A stretch of 64,000 nucleotides of DNA from Mitsuaria sp. GD03876 (GTDB lineage: Bacteria; Pseudomonadota; Gammaproteobacteria; Burkholderiales; Burkholderiaceae_C). The number at the start of each line of letters is the position of its first letter. Position 1 is the first letter of the stretch. Shown here in pieces: positions 16,830 to 25,895 of the stretch. Below the pieces are notes generated by a model that saw only the letters and a list, made by a program, of their open reading frames with translations, was not told where the DNA came from and did not search any database. The stretch spans positions 62,001 through 126,000 of the forward strand of contig NZ_JAOCCU010000001.1 of NCBI RefSeq assembly GCF_029840635.1. The letters run 5' to 3'. A program made the position numbers and the translations under genes.

Positions 16830-18044
16830 ATGTCCTCCGGTGCCGCGCTCGATCCCTTGCTCCGATCCCTGTGCCGGGACGCCTCGCGGCGACGGCTGCT
16901 GCAAGGCGGCGCCGCGCTGGCGCTGCCCGCCTGGCTGGGACGCGCCGGCGCGCAGGCGTCGTCGGCCTCGAGCGCGGTGCTGCGGGTCGGTCCCGACCAT
17001 CCGGTGAAGACGCTCGCCGCGGCCGCCTCGCAGGCGAAGCCGGGCATGACGATCGAGGTGCAGGCCGGCGATTACCCCGGCGACGTCGCGGTCTGGCCGC
17101 AGGACGACCTGACGCTGCGAGCCGTCGGCGGCCGCGCGCGGCTGCTGGCGAATGGGGCGCATGCGCAGGGCAAGGGGATCTTCGTCACCACCGGCAAGCG
17201 GATGACGATCGAGGGTTTCGACTTCATCGGCGCGCGGGTGCCGGACCGCAACGGCGCGGGCATCCGGCTGGAGCGCGGTTCGCTGACGCTGCGCGATTGC
17301 AAGTTCCAGGACAACGAGAACGGGTTGCTCGCCGCGAACGATCCGGCGATCGAGCTGCGGATCGAGTCCTGCGACTTCGGCGCGATCGCGCCCGGCGAGG
17401 GCCGCACCCACAACTGCTACGTCGGCGCGATCGGCAAGCTGACGGTGACGGCGAGCTACTTCCACCACGGTGCGTCGGGTCACCTGCTGAAGACGCGGGC
17501 GGCGGTGAACCATGTCTTCTACAACCGGCTGACCGACGAGACCGGCCGCGCCAGCTTCGAGTTGGAGTTCCCGAATGGCGGCCTGGCGCTGGTGATGGGC
17601 AACGTGATCCAGCAGAGCCCGTCGACCGAGAACTTCCACCTGATCGCGTATGGCAGCGAGGGGCTCTCGAACCGGCGCAACGAGCTGCACCTGATCCACA
17701 ACACGCTGGTGGATCGGCGGCCGCAAGGCGGGGTCTACCTGCGCATGTCGCAGCCGGCGCAGAAGCTGCGGCTGATCAACAACGTGCTGCATGGCAAGCA
17801 TGAGCTGCCGGCAGGGCCGGACCGCGAGCAGCACCACAACTACTTCGTCGAGCTCGACAGCTTCGTCGACGCGGACCGCTACGACTTCCGGTTGCGGCCG
17901 GGGTCGCCGCTGTTCGGGCGGGCGGTGGACGCGGGGACGGTCGACGGCCAGGTGCTGAAGCCGGCGATGCAGTACCAGCATCCTCGCGGGCTCAAGGAGG
18001 TCCCGGCCGGGACGGGGCTGGCGCCGGGGGCGTTTCAGGTCTGA
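16830..18044 (+). CDS. Tat-exported right-handed beta-helix protein
   Basis: The ATG at 16830 has GGAG upstream and starts a 404-residue protein. Its N-terminus has a twin-arginine signal (SRRRLLQGGAALALPAWL, ending near AGAQA), so it is exported folded. The rest has the regular short-strand pattern of pectate-lyase-like beta-helices: AGDYPGDVAVW, GFDFIGARV, LTLRDCKFQDNENG, ASYFHHGASGHLLKT, NVIQQSPSTENF. It may be a polysaccharide lyase or an epimerase-like protein, but no catalytic set can be named with certainty. It is monocistronic. Confidence 0.75.
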   Translation: MSSGAALDPLLRSLCRDASRRRLLQGGAALALPAWLGRAGAQASSASSAVLRVGPDHPVKTLAAAASQAKPGMTIEVQAGDYPGDVAVWPQDDLTLRAVGGRARLLANGAHAQGKGIFVTTGKRMTIEGFDFIGARVPDRNGAGIRLERGSLTLRDCKFQDNENGLLAANDPAIELRIESCDFGAIAPGEGRTHNCYVGAIGKLTVTASYFHHGASGHLLKTRAAVNHVFYNRLTDETGRASFELEFPNGGLALVMGNVIQQSPSTENFHLIAYGSEGLSNRRNELHLIHNTLVDRRPQGGVYLRMSQPAQKLRLINNVLHGKHELPAGPDREQHHNYFVELDSFVDADRYDFRLRPGSPLFGRAVDAGTVDGQVLKPAMQYQHPRGLKEVPAGTGLAPGAFQV

Positions 18045-18154
18045 ATCGCCTGCTGCTTCGCCTCTCGCGCCAGCTTGAGCTCGAAGGGCCGGACGATGTC
18101 GATGCTGCGTGCGCGCTCGGGGATGGACTCGCCGCCCGCGATACAGTCCTGCCC

Positions 18155-19009
18155 ATGCTCGCTTACCGACACGCATTCCACGCCGGCAACCATGCCGACG
18201 TGCTCAAACACCTCGTGCTGGCCGAGGTTCTCCGCTACATGGGGGAGAAGGACAAGGCCTACACCGTGGTGGACACCCATGCCGGCGCGGGGGGTTACGC
18301 CCTCGACGGCCGCTACGCCCAGAAGAACGCCGAGCACCTCGGCGGCATCGCCGCCCTCTACGCCCGCACCGACCTGCCCGAGCCGCTGCAGCAGTACGTC
18401 CAGCTCGTGCATGACTTCAATCCCGGCAAGAAGCTCGAGCAGTACCCCGGCTCCCCCGCCATCGCGCGCTTCCTGATGCGCGAGCAGGACCGCCTGCGCG
18501 CCTACGAGCTGCATCCCACCGACCACCGCATCCTCGCCAGCTACCTCGAGGACCGCCCCAACACGCAGGTGCTGCAGCAGGATGGATTCGCGTCGCTGAA
18601 GGCCGAACTGCCGCCGCCGTCGCGCCGCGGTGTCGTGCTGATCGATCCGCCCTACGAGATCAAGGCGGATTACGGCAAGGTCGTCGCCGCGCTGCGCGAG
18701 GCGCTGCAGCGTTTCGCCGACGGCACCGTCGCGATCTGGTATCCGCAGCTGCAGACCGTCGAATCGGCGCAGCTGGTGCAACGCCTGAAGTCGGCCGCCG
18801 AGCCCATTGCGAAGAAGGGATGGCTGCATGTGCGCCTGACCGTGGCGCAGGCCGACGAGCGCGGCTTCGGCATGATGGGCAGCGGCATGTTCGTGGTGAA
18901 CCCGCCCTTCGTGCTGCATGACAAGCTCGCCGAGTGCCTGCCCACGCTGGTCGACACGCTGGGCCAATACGACGACGCCAACTACCTGCTCGAACAGCAG
19001 ACCGTCTGA
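18155..19009 (+). CDS. rlmJ: 23S rRNA (adenine(2030)-N(6))-methyltransferase
   Basis: This 284-residue protein opens with MLAYRHAFHAGNHADVLKHL, the hallmark of RlmJ/YhiR, and has the SAM loop DTHAGAGGY and the catalytic DPPYE (in VVLIDPPYEIKADY). It methylates A2030 of 23S rRNA. A strong terminator follows 25 nt after the stop, and the gene appears monocistronic. Confidence 0.95.
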   Translation: MLAYRHAFHAGNHADVLKHLVLAEVLRYMGEKDKAYTVVDTHAGAGGYALDGRYAQKNAEHLGGIAALYARTDLPEPLQQYVQLVHDFNPGKKLEQYPGSPAIARFLMREQDRLRAYELHPTDHRILASYLEDRPNTQVLQQDGFASLKAELPPPSRRGVVLIDPPYEIKADYGKVVAALREALQRFADGTVAIWYPQLQTVESAQLVQRLKSAAEPIAKKGWLHVRLTVAQADERGFGMMGSGMFVVNPPFVLHDKLAECLPTLVDTLGQYDDANYLLEQQTV

Positions 19010-19034
19010 CCGGTCAGCCAGCCGCCCCAACGAC

Positions 19035-19060
19035 AACGCGCGCCCCGAGGGGCGCGCGTT
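19035..19060 (+). terminator. Rho-independent terminator after rlmJ
   Basis: A 12-bp perfect stem (AACGCGCGCCCC with its complement) with a 2-nt spacer between the arms, so the inner pairs must open to form the loop, is followed by TTTGCTTT. Confidence 0.7.
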
Positions 19061-19122
19061 TGCTTTCCGGGATCCCGAGCCATCGGTTCGACGTCTGTTG
19101 GAAGTCCTCGCTTGAAGCGGCG

Positions 19123-19194
19123 GATGCCGGCTCCCCCCCGACGCGAATTCCGAGCGGCGAGGAGGAGATTGAGCGGCGGGGGGGAGCCGGCATC
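19123..19194. repeat. 17-bp perfect inverted repeat
   Basis: Arms 19123-19139 (GATGCCGGCTCCCCCCC) and 19178-19194 are exact reverse complements with a 38-bp loop. It lies between the rlmJ terminator and the convergent NAD(P)-binding protein gene, has no T-run, and is not explained by either gene. Confidence 0.65.
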
Positions 19195-19226
19195 TGCCGC
19201 GCTCGCGGTCCCCGAAGCCGGGGGAT

Positions 19227-19868
19227 TCAGTACCCGACCGTGAACCGCCGCCGGATGTGTTGCGGCCGTTCGAGTTCATCGACGATCGCGACCGCCAGGT
19301 CAGCGGTGGACACATGCGCGGGCCCATTGGCGTCCATGACCGGCGTATCGAGGCTGGTGCGATAGCTACCGCGGCGTTCACCCGGTTCCAGGTGGACGGC
19401 TGGCGACAGGAAGGTCCAGTCCAGCGAGGTTTCGAGGCGGATGAGGTTGAGCGCCTCACGCGCTGCGAGGGCGCCTTGTTTCCACTGGGCCGGGAAGTCG
19501 GGCGAGTCGACGATCTGGAGGCCGGGGGCTGCGTACAGGCTGCCGGCGCCGCCGACGACGAGGAGGCGTTTCACGCCGGCGCGTTTGACGCCGTCGTAGA
19601 TGGCGCGGGTGCCTTCGAGGAATTCGGTGTGGATGTCCGGCACGGACCATCCGGGGTTGTAGGCGCTGACGACGGCGTCGGTGCCTTCGACGGCGGCGGC
19701 GACCTGGTCGACCTGCTTGGCGTCGGCCTTGACGACGGAGAGGCCGGGGCGGGCTTCGAGCTTGGCGGCGTCGCGGGCCAGGGCGACGACCTCGTGGCCG
19801 CGGGAGAGCAGTTCCTTGAGCACTTCGCTGCCGACGAAGCCGGTCGGTCCGATCAGGGCGACTTTCAT
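19227..19868 (-). CDS. NAD(P)-binding protein, atypical SDR (YwnB/NAD(P)H-binding)
   Basis: From the ATG at 19868 (AGGA 7 nt upstream) this is a 213-residue protein with a Rossmann fold. It starts MKVALIGPTGFVGSEVLKEL, giving the GxTGxxG dinucleotide loop of atypical short-chain dehydrogenases, and continues with VVGGAGSLY and DWTFLSPAV. Relatives are annotated as NAD-dependent epimerases or NmrA-like redox sensors. The divergent LysR gene is the likely regulator, a common arrangement for this family. Confidence 0.85.
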   Translation of the reverse strand: MKVALIGPTGFVGSEVLKELLSRGHEVVALARDAAKLEARPGLSVVKADAKQVDQVAAAVEGTDAVVSAYNPGWSVPDIHTEFLEGTRAIYDGVKRAGVKRLLVVGGAGSLYAAPGLQIVDSPDFPAQWKQGALAAREALNLIRLETSLDWTFLSPAVHLEPGERRGSYRTSLDTPVMDANGPAHVSTADLAVAIVDELERPQHIRRRFTVGY

Positions 19869-20008
19869 GGGGATTCCTTTCGAGGGAGAAGATCCGAGGT
19901 TCGGGGGATGCGACGGGTGTCGCGATGGGATGAACTGTAGGAACTTCACAATCTCCGCAAAAGTCCTCAGAATCCGCCTTCATTCTTTAGACGATCTACA
20001 CAATCCCG

Positions 20009-20908
20009 ATGTTGGACCAACTGCGCCGAATGGCCGTGCTGGCGACCGTCGTCGAACAGGGCAGCCTGGTCGCGGCGGCCCGGCAACTGCAGACGACGAC
20101 CTCCGCGGTCAGCCAGCAGCTGCGCGCGCTGGAGCGCGACATGGGGGTGACGCTGCTGCACCGATCGACCCGTCGCATGGGCCTGACCCCGGCTGGCGAG
20201 CGCTTCGTGCAGGGTTGCCAGGCGATGCTGGCCGCCGCCCGCGAGGCCCAGACCCAGCTCCATCACTTGCGCGACGCGCCCGAAGGGGAGCTGCGCATCA
20301 GCGCCCCGGTCGGCGCGGCGCGCCAGATCGGGCCGGCGCTGGCGCCGCTGCTGGCCGCCCATCCGGGCTTGAGCCTGCACCTGGAGGTCGACGACGGGTT
20401 CACCGACCTCGTGGCCAAGCGCATCGACCTGGCGGTGCGTTTCGGCCGCCTGCCCGACAGCAGCTGGGTCGCGCAGCGCATCGGGCAGAAGACGGTCGAG
20501 CTCTTTGCCGCGCCGTCGTACCTGGCGCGGCGCGGCGTGCCGACCACGATGTCGGACCTGACGCGCCATGACTGGCTGTTCCTGCGCTCCGACAGCGGCG
20601 CGATCAAGAGCATCGCGCTGGTCGGCCCCGAAGGGCGGGAGGAAGTGCTGCGCGTCAGTCCCCGCGCCAGCAGCAACAACCAGCTGAGCCTGCAGCAGTT
20701 CTGCGAGGCCGGCATGGGCCTGGCGCTGCTCAGCGCCGAGGACACCGACGAGTCCCGCGCCCGCGGCCGCTTGCTGCCGCTGCTGCCGGGCTGGTCCTTG
20801 CCGTCGCTGCCGGTGTACGTGATGACGCCGCAGCGCGACGCGCAACCGGCCAAGGTGCGCCATGCCATCGAGGCGCTCAGCCACGCCTTCACGGCGGCGA
20901 CGACCTGA
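20009..20908 (+). CDS. LysR-family transcriptional regulator
   Basis: This 299-residue LysR protein has the N-terminal HTH (MLDQLRRMAVLATVVEQGSL, then QTTTSAVSQQLRALERDMG) and the effector domain ending in LPSLPVYVMTPQRDAQPAKV, which places it in the CrgA/AaeR-like branch. It is transcribed away from the NAD(P)-binding protein gene across 140 bp and probably controls it. Confidence 0.88.
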   Translation: MLDQLRRMAVLATVVEQGSLVAAARQLQTTTSAVSQQLRALERDMGVTLLHRSTRRMGLTPAGERFVQGCQAMLAAAREAQTQLHHLRDAPEGELRISAPVGAARQIGPALAPLLAAHPGLSLHLEVDDGFTDLVAKRIDLAVRFGRLPDSSWVAQRIGQKTVELFAAPSYLARRGVPTTMSDLTRHDWLFLRSDSGAIKSIALVGPEGREEVLRVSPRASSNNQLSLQQFCEAGMGLALLSAEDTDESRARGRLLPLLPGWSLPSLPVYVMTPQRDAQPAKVRHAIEALSHAFTAATT

Positions 20909-20924
20909 GCGCGGGGCGATCGGC

Positions 20925-21776
20925 ATGGCGGACGACCACTGGATCCAGCTGCGCCGCGACGCGCGTACCGGCATCGAGACGGTGCGGGCGCATTTCACCG
21001 GTCACGCCTACGACCCGCATGGCCACGACGAACTGCTGATCGGCATCACCCAGCAGGGCGTGCAGCGATTCCATTGCGGGCGCGCGCTGCACACCAGCAC
21101 GCCGGGCCGCGCGATCCTGATCGAGCCGGGCGCCGTCCACGACGGCCATGCGCCGGAGGAAGCCGGATTCACCTACGCGATGCTGTACCTGCCGCAGGAC
21201 TGGACCGCGCGCCTGCTCGAGCGGCATGGCCTGGGCGGTCTGTCGGCGATCCAGCCGGCCTTCCGCGACACGCTGGCCGAGGATCGCCGGCTCTTCGACG
21301 CGATCGGGCAGGCCTTCGACGCGCTGCATGCCGGCGAGGCGCGGCTCGCTTGCGACCAGCACCTCGACCGGCTGGTCGCGCTGCTCGCCCGCCATGTGGA
21401 CGCCGATGCCGCCGGCCGCCGGGGCGATTCGTCCCGCCTGGCCGAGCGCGCCCGCGAGCTCCTCCATGACCGCATGGCAGGTGACATCGGCCTGGACGAC
21501 CTCGCCGCGCACACCGGCATGGACCGCTTCCGGCTGACGCGCCAGTTCAAGCAGACCTTCGGGCAGTCGCCCCACGCCTACCTGGTGGGCCTGCGCCTGC
21601 GCACGGCGCGCGCGCTGCTGGCGCGCGGTCACCGGCCGTCGGAGGTGGCGGCCGAGGTCGGCTTCGCGGACCAGAGCCACCTGGGCCGCTGGTTCCAGCG
21701 CGCCTACCGGCTCACGCCGGCCGACTACCGGCGCCGCTGCACAAACGTTCTAGACCCTGACCCGCCCTCGCCGTGA
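20925..21776 (+). CDS. AraC-family transcriptional regulator
   Basis: From the ATG at 20925 this is a 283-residue protein with an N-terminal cupin-like AraC ligand domain (HDELLIGITQQGVQRFHCG, then GRAILIEPGAVHDGHAP) and two C-terminal HTH units (IGLDDLAAHTGMDRFRLTRQ and PSEVAAEVGFADQSHLGRWF). It follows the LysR gene by 16 nt and precedes a DUF2000 gene by 40 nt. AraC proteins of this subtype often sit beside a DUF2000 or LysE gene, which suggests local control. Confidence 0.9.
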   Translation: MADDHWIQLRRDARTGIETVRAHFTGHAYDPHGHDELLIGITQQGVQRFHCGRALHTSTPGRAILIEPGAVHDGHAPEEAGFTYAMLYLPQDWTARLLERHGLGGLSAIQPAFRDTLAEDRRLFDAIGQAFDALHAGEARLACDQHLDRLVALLARHVDADAAGRRGDSSRLAERARELLHDRMAGDIGLDDLAAHTGMDRFRLTRQFKQTFGQSPHAYLVGLRLRTARALLARGHRPSEVAAEVGFADQSHLGRWFQRAYRLTPADYRRRCTNVLDPDPPSP

Positions 21777-21816
21777 CGATCGCCGCATCCCTGTTGATGC
21801 ACCCCGTGCGCTCCTC

Positions 21817-22224
21817 ATGTTCGATACGAAAGTGGCCCTCATCGTCCGCAGCGACCTCGCGACCTGGCAACGGCTGAACGTCGTCGCCTTCCTGGCCACC
21901 GGCGTGGCCTCCTCCGCGCCCGAGGCGATCGGCGAGCCCTACATCGACGCCGCCGGCCGCCGCTTCCCCGGCCTGCTGGTGCAGCCGATGCTCGTCTTCG
22001 AAGGCAACCTCGACGGCCTGCGGGCCGCGCATCGCGAGGGCCTCGACCGCGGCCTGACGCTGGTGCCCTACGTGCACGCGATGTTCTCGACCGGCAACGA
22101 CGCCGACAACCGCCGCGTCTTCCTCGCCGGGGACGCGGACCATCCGGATCTTGTCGGCCTGGCGCTGCGCGGACCGAAGAAGGCTGTCGACAAGGCGGTC
22201 AAGGGTCTCACGCTGCACCGCTGA
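21817..22224 (+). CDS. DUF2000 domain protein
   Basis: This 135-residue protein matches DUF2000 over its whole length: KVALIVRSDLATWQRLNVVAF, PMLVFEG, then FSTGNDADNR. Structures of the family resemble peptidyl-tRNA hydrolase 2, but no activity is established. The adjacent upstream AraC regulator is its usual partner. Confidence 0.8.
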   Translation: MFDTKVALIVRSDLATWQRLNVVAFLATGVASSAPEAIGEPYIDAAGRRFPGLLVQPMLVFEGNLDGLRAAHREGLDRGLTLVPYVHAMFSTGNDADNRRVFLAGDADHPDLVGLALRGPKKAVDKAVKGLTLHR

Positions 22225-22278
22225 ACGCTCCACGGATGTCCGCATGGCGCCGTCATCGGGCGCCGGTACATTCGCCGG

Positions 22279-22953
22279 ATGCCATTGAGTCAAGCCGCCT
22301 GGGCCCGCATCGTCCCGTTCGTCCTGTTCATGGGCCTGCTCGCCTTGCGCGGCGCGGTGCCGGAGGACAACGGCTGGGGCTTCGATCCGCGCTGGATCTA
22401 CGCGTTGAACCTGGTCGTCGTCGGCGGCGCGCTGGCGTGGTACTGGCGCGGCTATGGCGAGCTCGACCGGCAGAACCTGCCGAGCATCGGCGAGGCCGGC
22501 TTGAGCGTCGTCGTGGGGCTGGCCGTCTTCGGACTGTGGATCACGCTGGACGCGCCCTGGATGCAGCTCGGCGAGCCGACCGCCGGCTTCGTGCCGAGGA
22601 CGCCTGAAGGCGGCCTCGACTGGCCGCTGATCGCGGTGCGCTGGCTCGGCGCGACGCTGCTGGTGCCGGTGATGGAGGAGCTTTTCTGGCGCGGCTTCCT
22701 GATGCGCTGGATCGCGAGCCCGCAGTTCGAGACCGTCGATCCGCGCGCCGCCGGGCTGAAGGCGCTGGTGCTGTCGACCTTCGTCTTCATGCTCGCGCAC
22801 ACGCTGTGGCTGGCGGCGATCGTCGCCGGCGCGGCCTACGCGTGGCTGTACCAGCGCACCGGCAAGCTGTGGACCGCCGTGATCGCGCACGCCGTCACCA
22901 ACGGCGTGCTCGGGATCTGGGTCGTCCACAGCGGACGCTGGGAGTTCTGGTGA
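22279..22953 (+). CDS. CPBP-family intramembrane glutamic endopeptidase, exosortase-associated type
   Basis: This 224-residue membrane protein has about seven hydrophobic segments and the ABI/CPBP catalytic motifs: E133-E134-x3-R138 (MEELFWRGF), H174 in FMLAHTLW and H204 in VIAHAVTN. The sequence and the W/GFDPRWIYAL start resemble the CAAX prenyl protease-related proteins that travel with exosortase/PEP-CTERM systems. Two PEP-CTERM substrates are present in this window (42088 and 54712) but no exosortase gene is. Confidence 0.83.
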   Translation: MPLSQAAWARIVPFVLFMGLLALRGAVPEDNGWGFDPRWIYALNLVVVGGALAWYWRGYGELDRQNLPSIGEAGLSVVVGLAVFGLWITLDAPWMQLGEPTAGFVPRTPEGGLDWPLIAVRWLGATLLVPVMEELFWRGFLMRWIASPQFETVDPRAAGLKALVLSTFVFMLAHTLWLAAIVAGAAYAWLYQRTGKLWTAVIAHAVTNGVLGIWVVHSGRWEFW

Positions 22954-22986
22954 ACCGACGGGCGGCCCATCCGGCCGCCTCGCCGA

Positions 22987-23751
22987 TCAGCGCTTGAGCG
23001 CCTTGGCCACGCCTGCCGGGCGCTGCAGGTGCTTGAAGCGCTCGAACAGCCAGCAGCGCATGCCCATCACCAGCGTGAACTGACGCTTCTCCTCGTCGGG
23101 CAGCTTCTGGTCGAGCAGGTGTTGCCGCGCGAAGTCCTCGGCGACGCGCTGCAGCCGGTCGCGCAACTCGCGCGCCATGCCGGGGCTGAGCTGGCCGTGG
23201 ACCAGCATCAGCAGTTCGGCGTCGCTGTCGAAGCCGCCGGCGAAGAAGTCCTGCATCACGTTGTCGCGGAAGAAGCCCATCACTGGCCCCTGCGGCCGCC
23301 AGCGGAAGGTCTTGGCGACCTGCAGCCGGTAACGGTTGAGCGGCCGCAACTCGATGATGCCGAGCCGGTCCAGCTGCGCGAGCGCGCGCGTCACGTCGGC
23401 CTCGCTCATCCGGTAGGTCGCCACGATCTGCTCGAAGCTCCACTGGCTCAGGCAGCAGATGGCGGTCAGCAGCAGCTTCTCGTCGGCGACGACCTCGCGT
23501 TCCTGCTGCAGCGTCAGCTCGCGGCGCAGCGGCTGCGACTGCGCCAGGCGCTGCGAGAGCTCGGCGAAATCGGTCTTGAGCACGCGGCAGATCTCATCGA
23601 TGCGCGAGAGCGGCATCTCGCCGCCGGCGGCGAACATGCGCTTCACGCTGGATTCGGAGAGGTCGAGCTCCTTGGCCAATTGCGCGTAGCTGACGCCGGA
23701 CTGCTTCAACTCGGCCTTGATGAGGTCGATCAGGGATTGGGTGCTCGCCAT
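22987..23751 (-). CDS. XRE-family helix-turn-helix regulator
   Basis: From the ATG at 23751 this is a 254-residue protein with an N-terminal Cro/CI-type HTH (VSYAQLAKELDLSESSVKRM, then MPLSRIDEICRVL) and a long C-terminal region with a second, winged-helix-like stretch (FEQIVATYRMSEADVTRALA, LDRLGIIELRPLNRYRL). This two-HTH plan is common in Burkholderiales regulators of unknown target. The frame runs on to 23892, but that extension lacks good codon use. Confidence 0.8.
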   Translation of the reverse strand: MASTQSLIDLIKAELKQSGVSYAQLAKELDLSESSVKRMFAAGGEMPLSRIDEICRVLKTDFAELSQRLAQSQPLRRELTLQQEREVVADEKLLLTAICCLSQWSFEQIVATYRMSEADVTRALAQLDRLGIIELRPLNRYRLQVAKTFRWRPQGPVMGFFRDNVMQDFFAGGFDSDAELLMLVHGQLSPGMARELRDRLQRVAEDFARQHLLDQKLPDEEKRQFTLVMGMRCWLFERFKHLQRPAGVAKALKR

Positions 23752-23890
23752 GGGGGCGAACGGTAGCGCAGTTCGGTAGCGCGGCGCGACACCCGATGGC
23801 CCGCGCCGCGCTACCGCGCCGGTCGGATCGCCTCTCGGGCCGTGATGCTGCCGACCATCGCGCCCGTCTCCACTTCCCCGGGCGCCGACC

Positions 23891-25138
23891 ATGCTCCGAC
23901 GACGTCATCTCCTGTGCTGCGGCGCCGCCGCGGCGGCGGGTCTGTTCAGCGCGCTCGCGGCGGATGCCGCCGGACCGTGGCGCAATCCCTGCGGGCACCC
24001 GGCGGCGCCCATCCCGGGCGTCGATCCGCAATGACTGGAACGGACCTGGGAGGGCCTCGACCCCGCGCAGCTCTGGGACGTCCACGCCCACCTGATCGGC
24101 ACCGGCGATTCGGGCTCGGGCTGCTGGATCGCGCCCTCGCTGTCGCAGTGGTGGCATCCGGTCGAGGTCGCGCGCAAGCACGCGATCCTCAACGGCGCGT
24201 GCGTCGACGCGCGTGCCGTGGCCTCGGCCGACATCGATCGCGCTTATGTCCGGCGGCTGACCGCGCTGGCCGATGCCTTTCCCGAAGGCGCGCGATGGCT
24301 GCTCTTCGCTTTCGACGAGGCCGTCGACGAGACCGGCCGCCGCCGTCCGGACTGGACGACCTTCCATGTGCCCGATGCCTACGCCCGCGCGATCGCGGCG
24401 GAGCGGCCGGACCGCTTCGGCTGGGTCGCGAGCATCCATCCGAACCGGGAGGACGCCCTCACCCGCCTCGATCGCGCGATCGCGGGCGGCGCGCTGGCGC
24501 TCAAGTGGCTGCCCAGCAGCATGGCCATCGACCTGCGCGACCCGCGGCTGCGCCCCTTCTACGACCGCCTGGCGGCCGCGCGGCTCCCATTGATCGTCCA
24601 TTGCGGCGAGGAGCACGCCGTCCCCGGCGCCGGCCGGCAGGACCTGGGCAACCCGCTGCTGCTGCGCGAGCCGCTGCGCCACGGCGTGCGGGTGATCGCG
24701 GCGCACTGCGCCTCGCTCGGCCTGGCGATGGACCTCGACCTGCCCCGTCCCCGCCCCGCCCAGGCCTTCGACCTGTTCGCCCGCCTGATGGACGAGCCCG
24801 CCTGGCAGGGCCTGCTGCTGGGCGACGTCTCGGCGATGTTCCAGTTCAACCGCCGCCCCGAGGTCTGGCGCACCGTCCTTCGCCGCCGCGACTGGCACGA
24901 CCGCCTGCTGCACGGCTCCGACTACCCGCTGCCGGGGGTGCTGCCGCTGGTCCGCCTGCCGCAGCTGGTCCGGGCCGGCGTGCTGGACGAAGTCCACGTC
25001 GCTCCTTTGGGGGCATTGCGGGATCACCACCCCCTGATGTTTGATCTCGCCCTCAAGCGGCTCGCCCGGTGGCAGGGGGACGCGCTGGGCACCGAGGTCT
25101 TCGCGACCGCCCGGCATTTCTCCCCGCCGCCGGCCTGA
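23891..25138 (+). pseudogene. Amidohydrolase (TIM-barrel) interrupted by an in-frame TGA
   Basis: Reading from ATG 23891, the first 47 codons give a signal-peptide-like start (MLRRRHLLCCGAAAAAGLFS) and a short linker ending in GVDPQ. Codon 48 is TGA (24032-24034). The same frame then continues for 367 codons with clear amidohydrolase_2 features: WDVHAHL (metal-binding H65 and H67), IVHCGEEH, VIAAHCASLG and LHGSDYPLPG with the catalytic Asp. Restarting at the next ATG (24218) would lose the HxH motif. So it is either a recent nonsense mutation (TGG or CGA to TGA), a sequencing error, or a recoded stop. The frame is otherwise intact to 25138. Confidence 0.75.
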
Positions 25139-25335
25139 ACCGTCCCCGGACCCGGCGGTAGCACCGATCGATACCGCCCCAGGCGGCGCGCGATACTCGC
25201 CGCGAATTCACCGGGGGCCCCGGGGCGAAGGCGACGACAGTCGCGCCATCGCCACCGGACACCACCACCCAAGGGGCGACAACGACCCCGATCACATCCC
25301 GGTCCCGCGACCGGTTTCACAGGAGGAATCTCGAC

Positions 25336-25815
25336 ATGACCACCCCGTCCATCCGCATCCAGCGCGACACCCAGGCCTGGCGCTATCAGGTGTGGATCTC
25401 GTTCGGCATCAGCGTGGCGCTGTGCGCCATCGGCCTGGCCTGGCTGCCGGGCGCCGACCTGGACCGCGCCTTCATGGTCATGGGCTACGTGTTCTGCCTG
25501 TCCACCGCGTTCGCGCTGTCCAAGTACATCCGCGACAACCAGGGCGCCCGCACCGACACCCCGATGTGGGGCCTGGTCGTGTGGTCCGGCTTCGCGCTGG
25601 CCATGGGCCTGACCGGCTGGGGCCTGTACCGCATGGAGATCCAGCCCGTCTGGAAGGCCTACCTGCTGGTGTGCTGGCTCTACCTGATCTCCAACGTGTT
25701 CACGCTGGCCAAGATGCTGCGCGACGCCCATGAGGCCGACCTCGCCGACGCCCGCCTGCAAGGCCGCCGCGAGGCCCACCGCGACGCCGCCGTGGCCGCC
25801 GCGGCCGCCGAATGA
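25336..25815 (+). CDS. YiaA/YiaB-family inner membrane protein
   Basis: This 159-residue protein has four hydrophobic segments in two repeated pairs (VWISFGISVALCAIGLAWLP, FMVMGYVFCLSTAFALSKYI, GLVVWSGFALAMGLTGWGLY, AYLLVCWLYLISNVFTLAKM) and the D-R-A-F-M-V-M-G-Y pattern of the YiaA/B domain, ending in an Ala/Arg/Asp tail. Function is unknown. It starts after AGGAGGAAT and is followed by two genes with signal peptides in a tight row. Confidence 0.83.
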   Translation: MTTPSIRIQRDTQAWRYQVWISFGISVALCAIGLAWLPGADLDRAFMVMGYVFCLSTAFALSKYIRDNQGARTDTPMWGLVVWSGFALAMGLTGWGLYRMEIQPVWKAYLLVCWLYLISNVFTLAKMLRDAHEADLADARLQGRREAHRDAAVAAAAAE

Positions 25816-25895
25816 GCGTCCGGCGCCCTCGCCTTCGCCCTCGTTCCCGGCCTTCCCCGTTCCGACCTGAAGTCCCGCTCCCCAGGAGTCACTCC

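Noticed and set aside
18035-18154. Possible gene remnant on the minus strand (peptide containing SIDIVRPFELKLAREAK)
   Set aside because: The stretch looks somewhat protein-like, but it is only about 30 codons, has no start and runs into the antisense of rlmJ. Too little to call.
24032-24034. Selenocysteine recoding of the TGA in the amidohydrolase gene
   Set aside because: The codon lies in a linker between signal peptide and barrel, not in an active site, and no bacterial SECIS-like hairpin is evident right after it.
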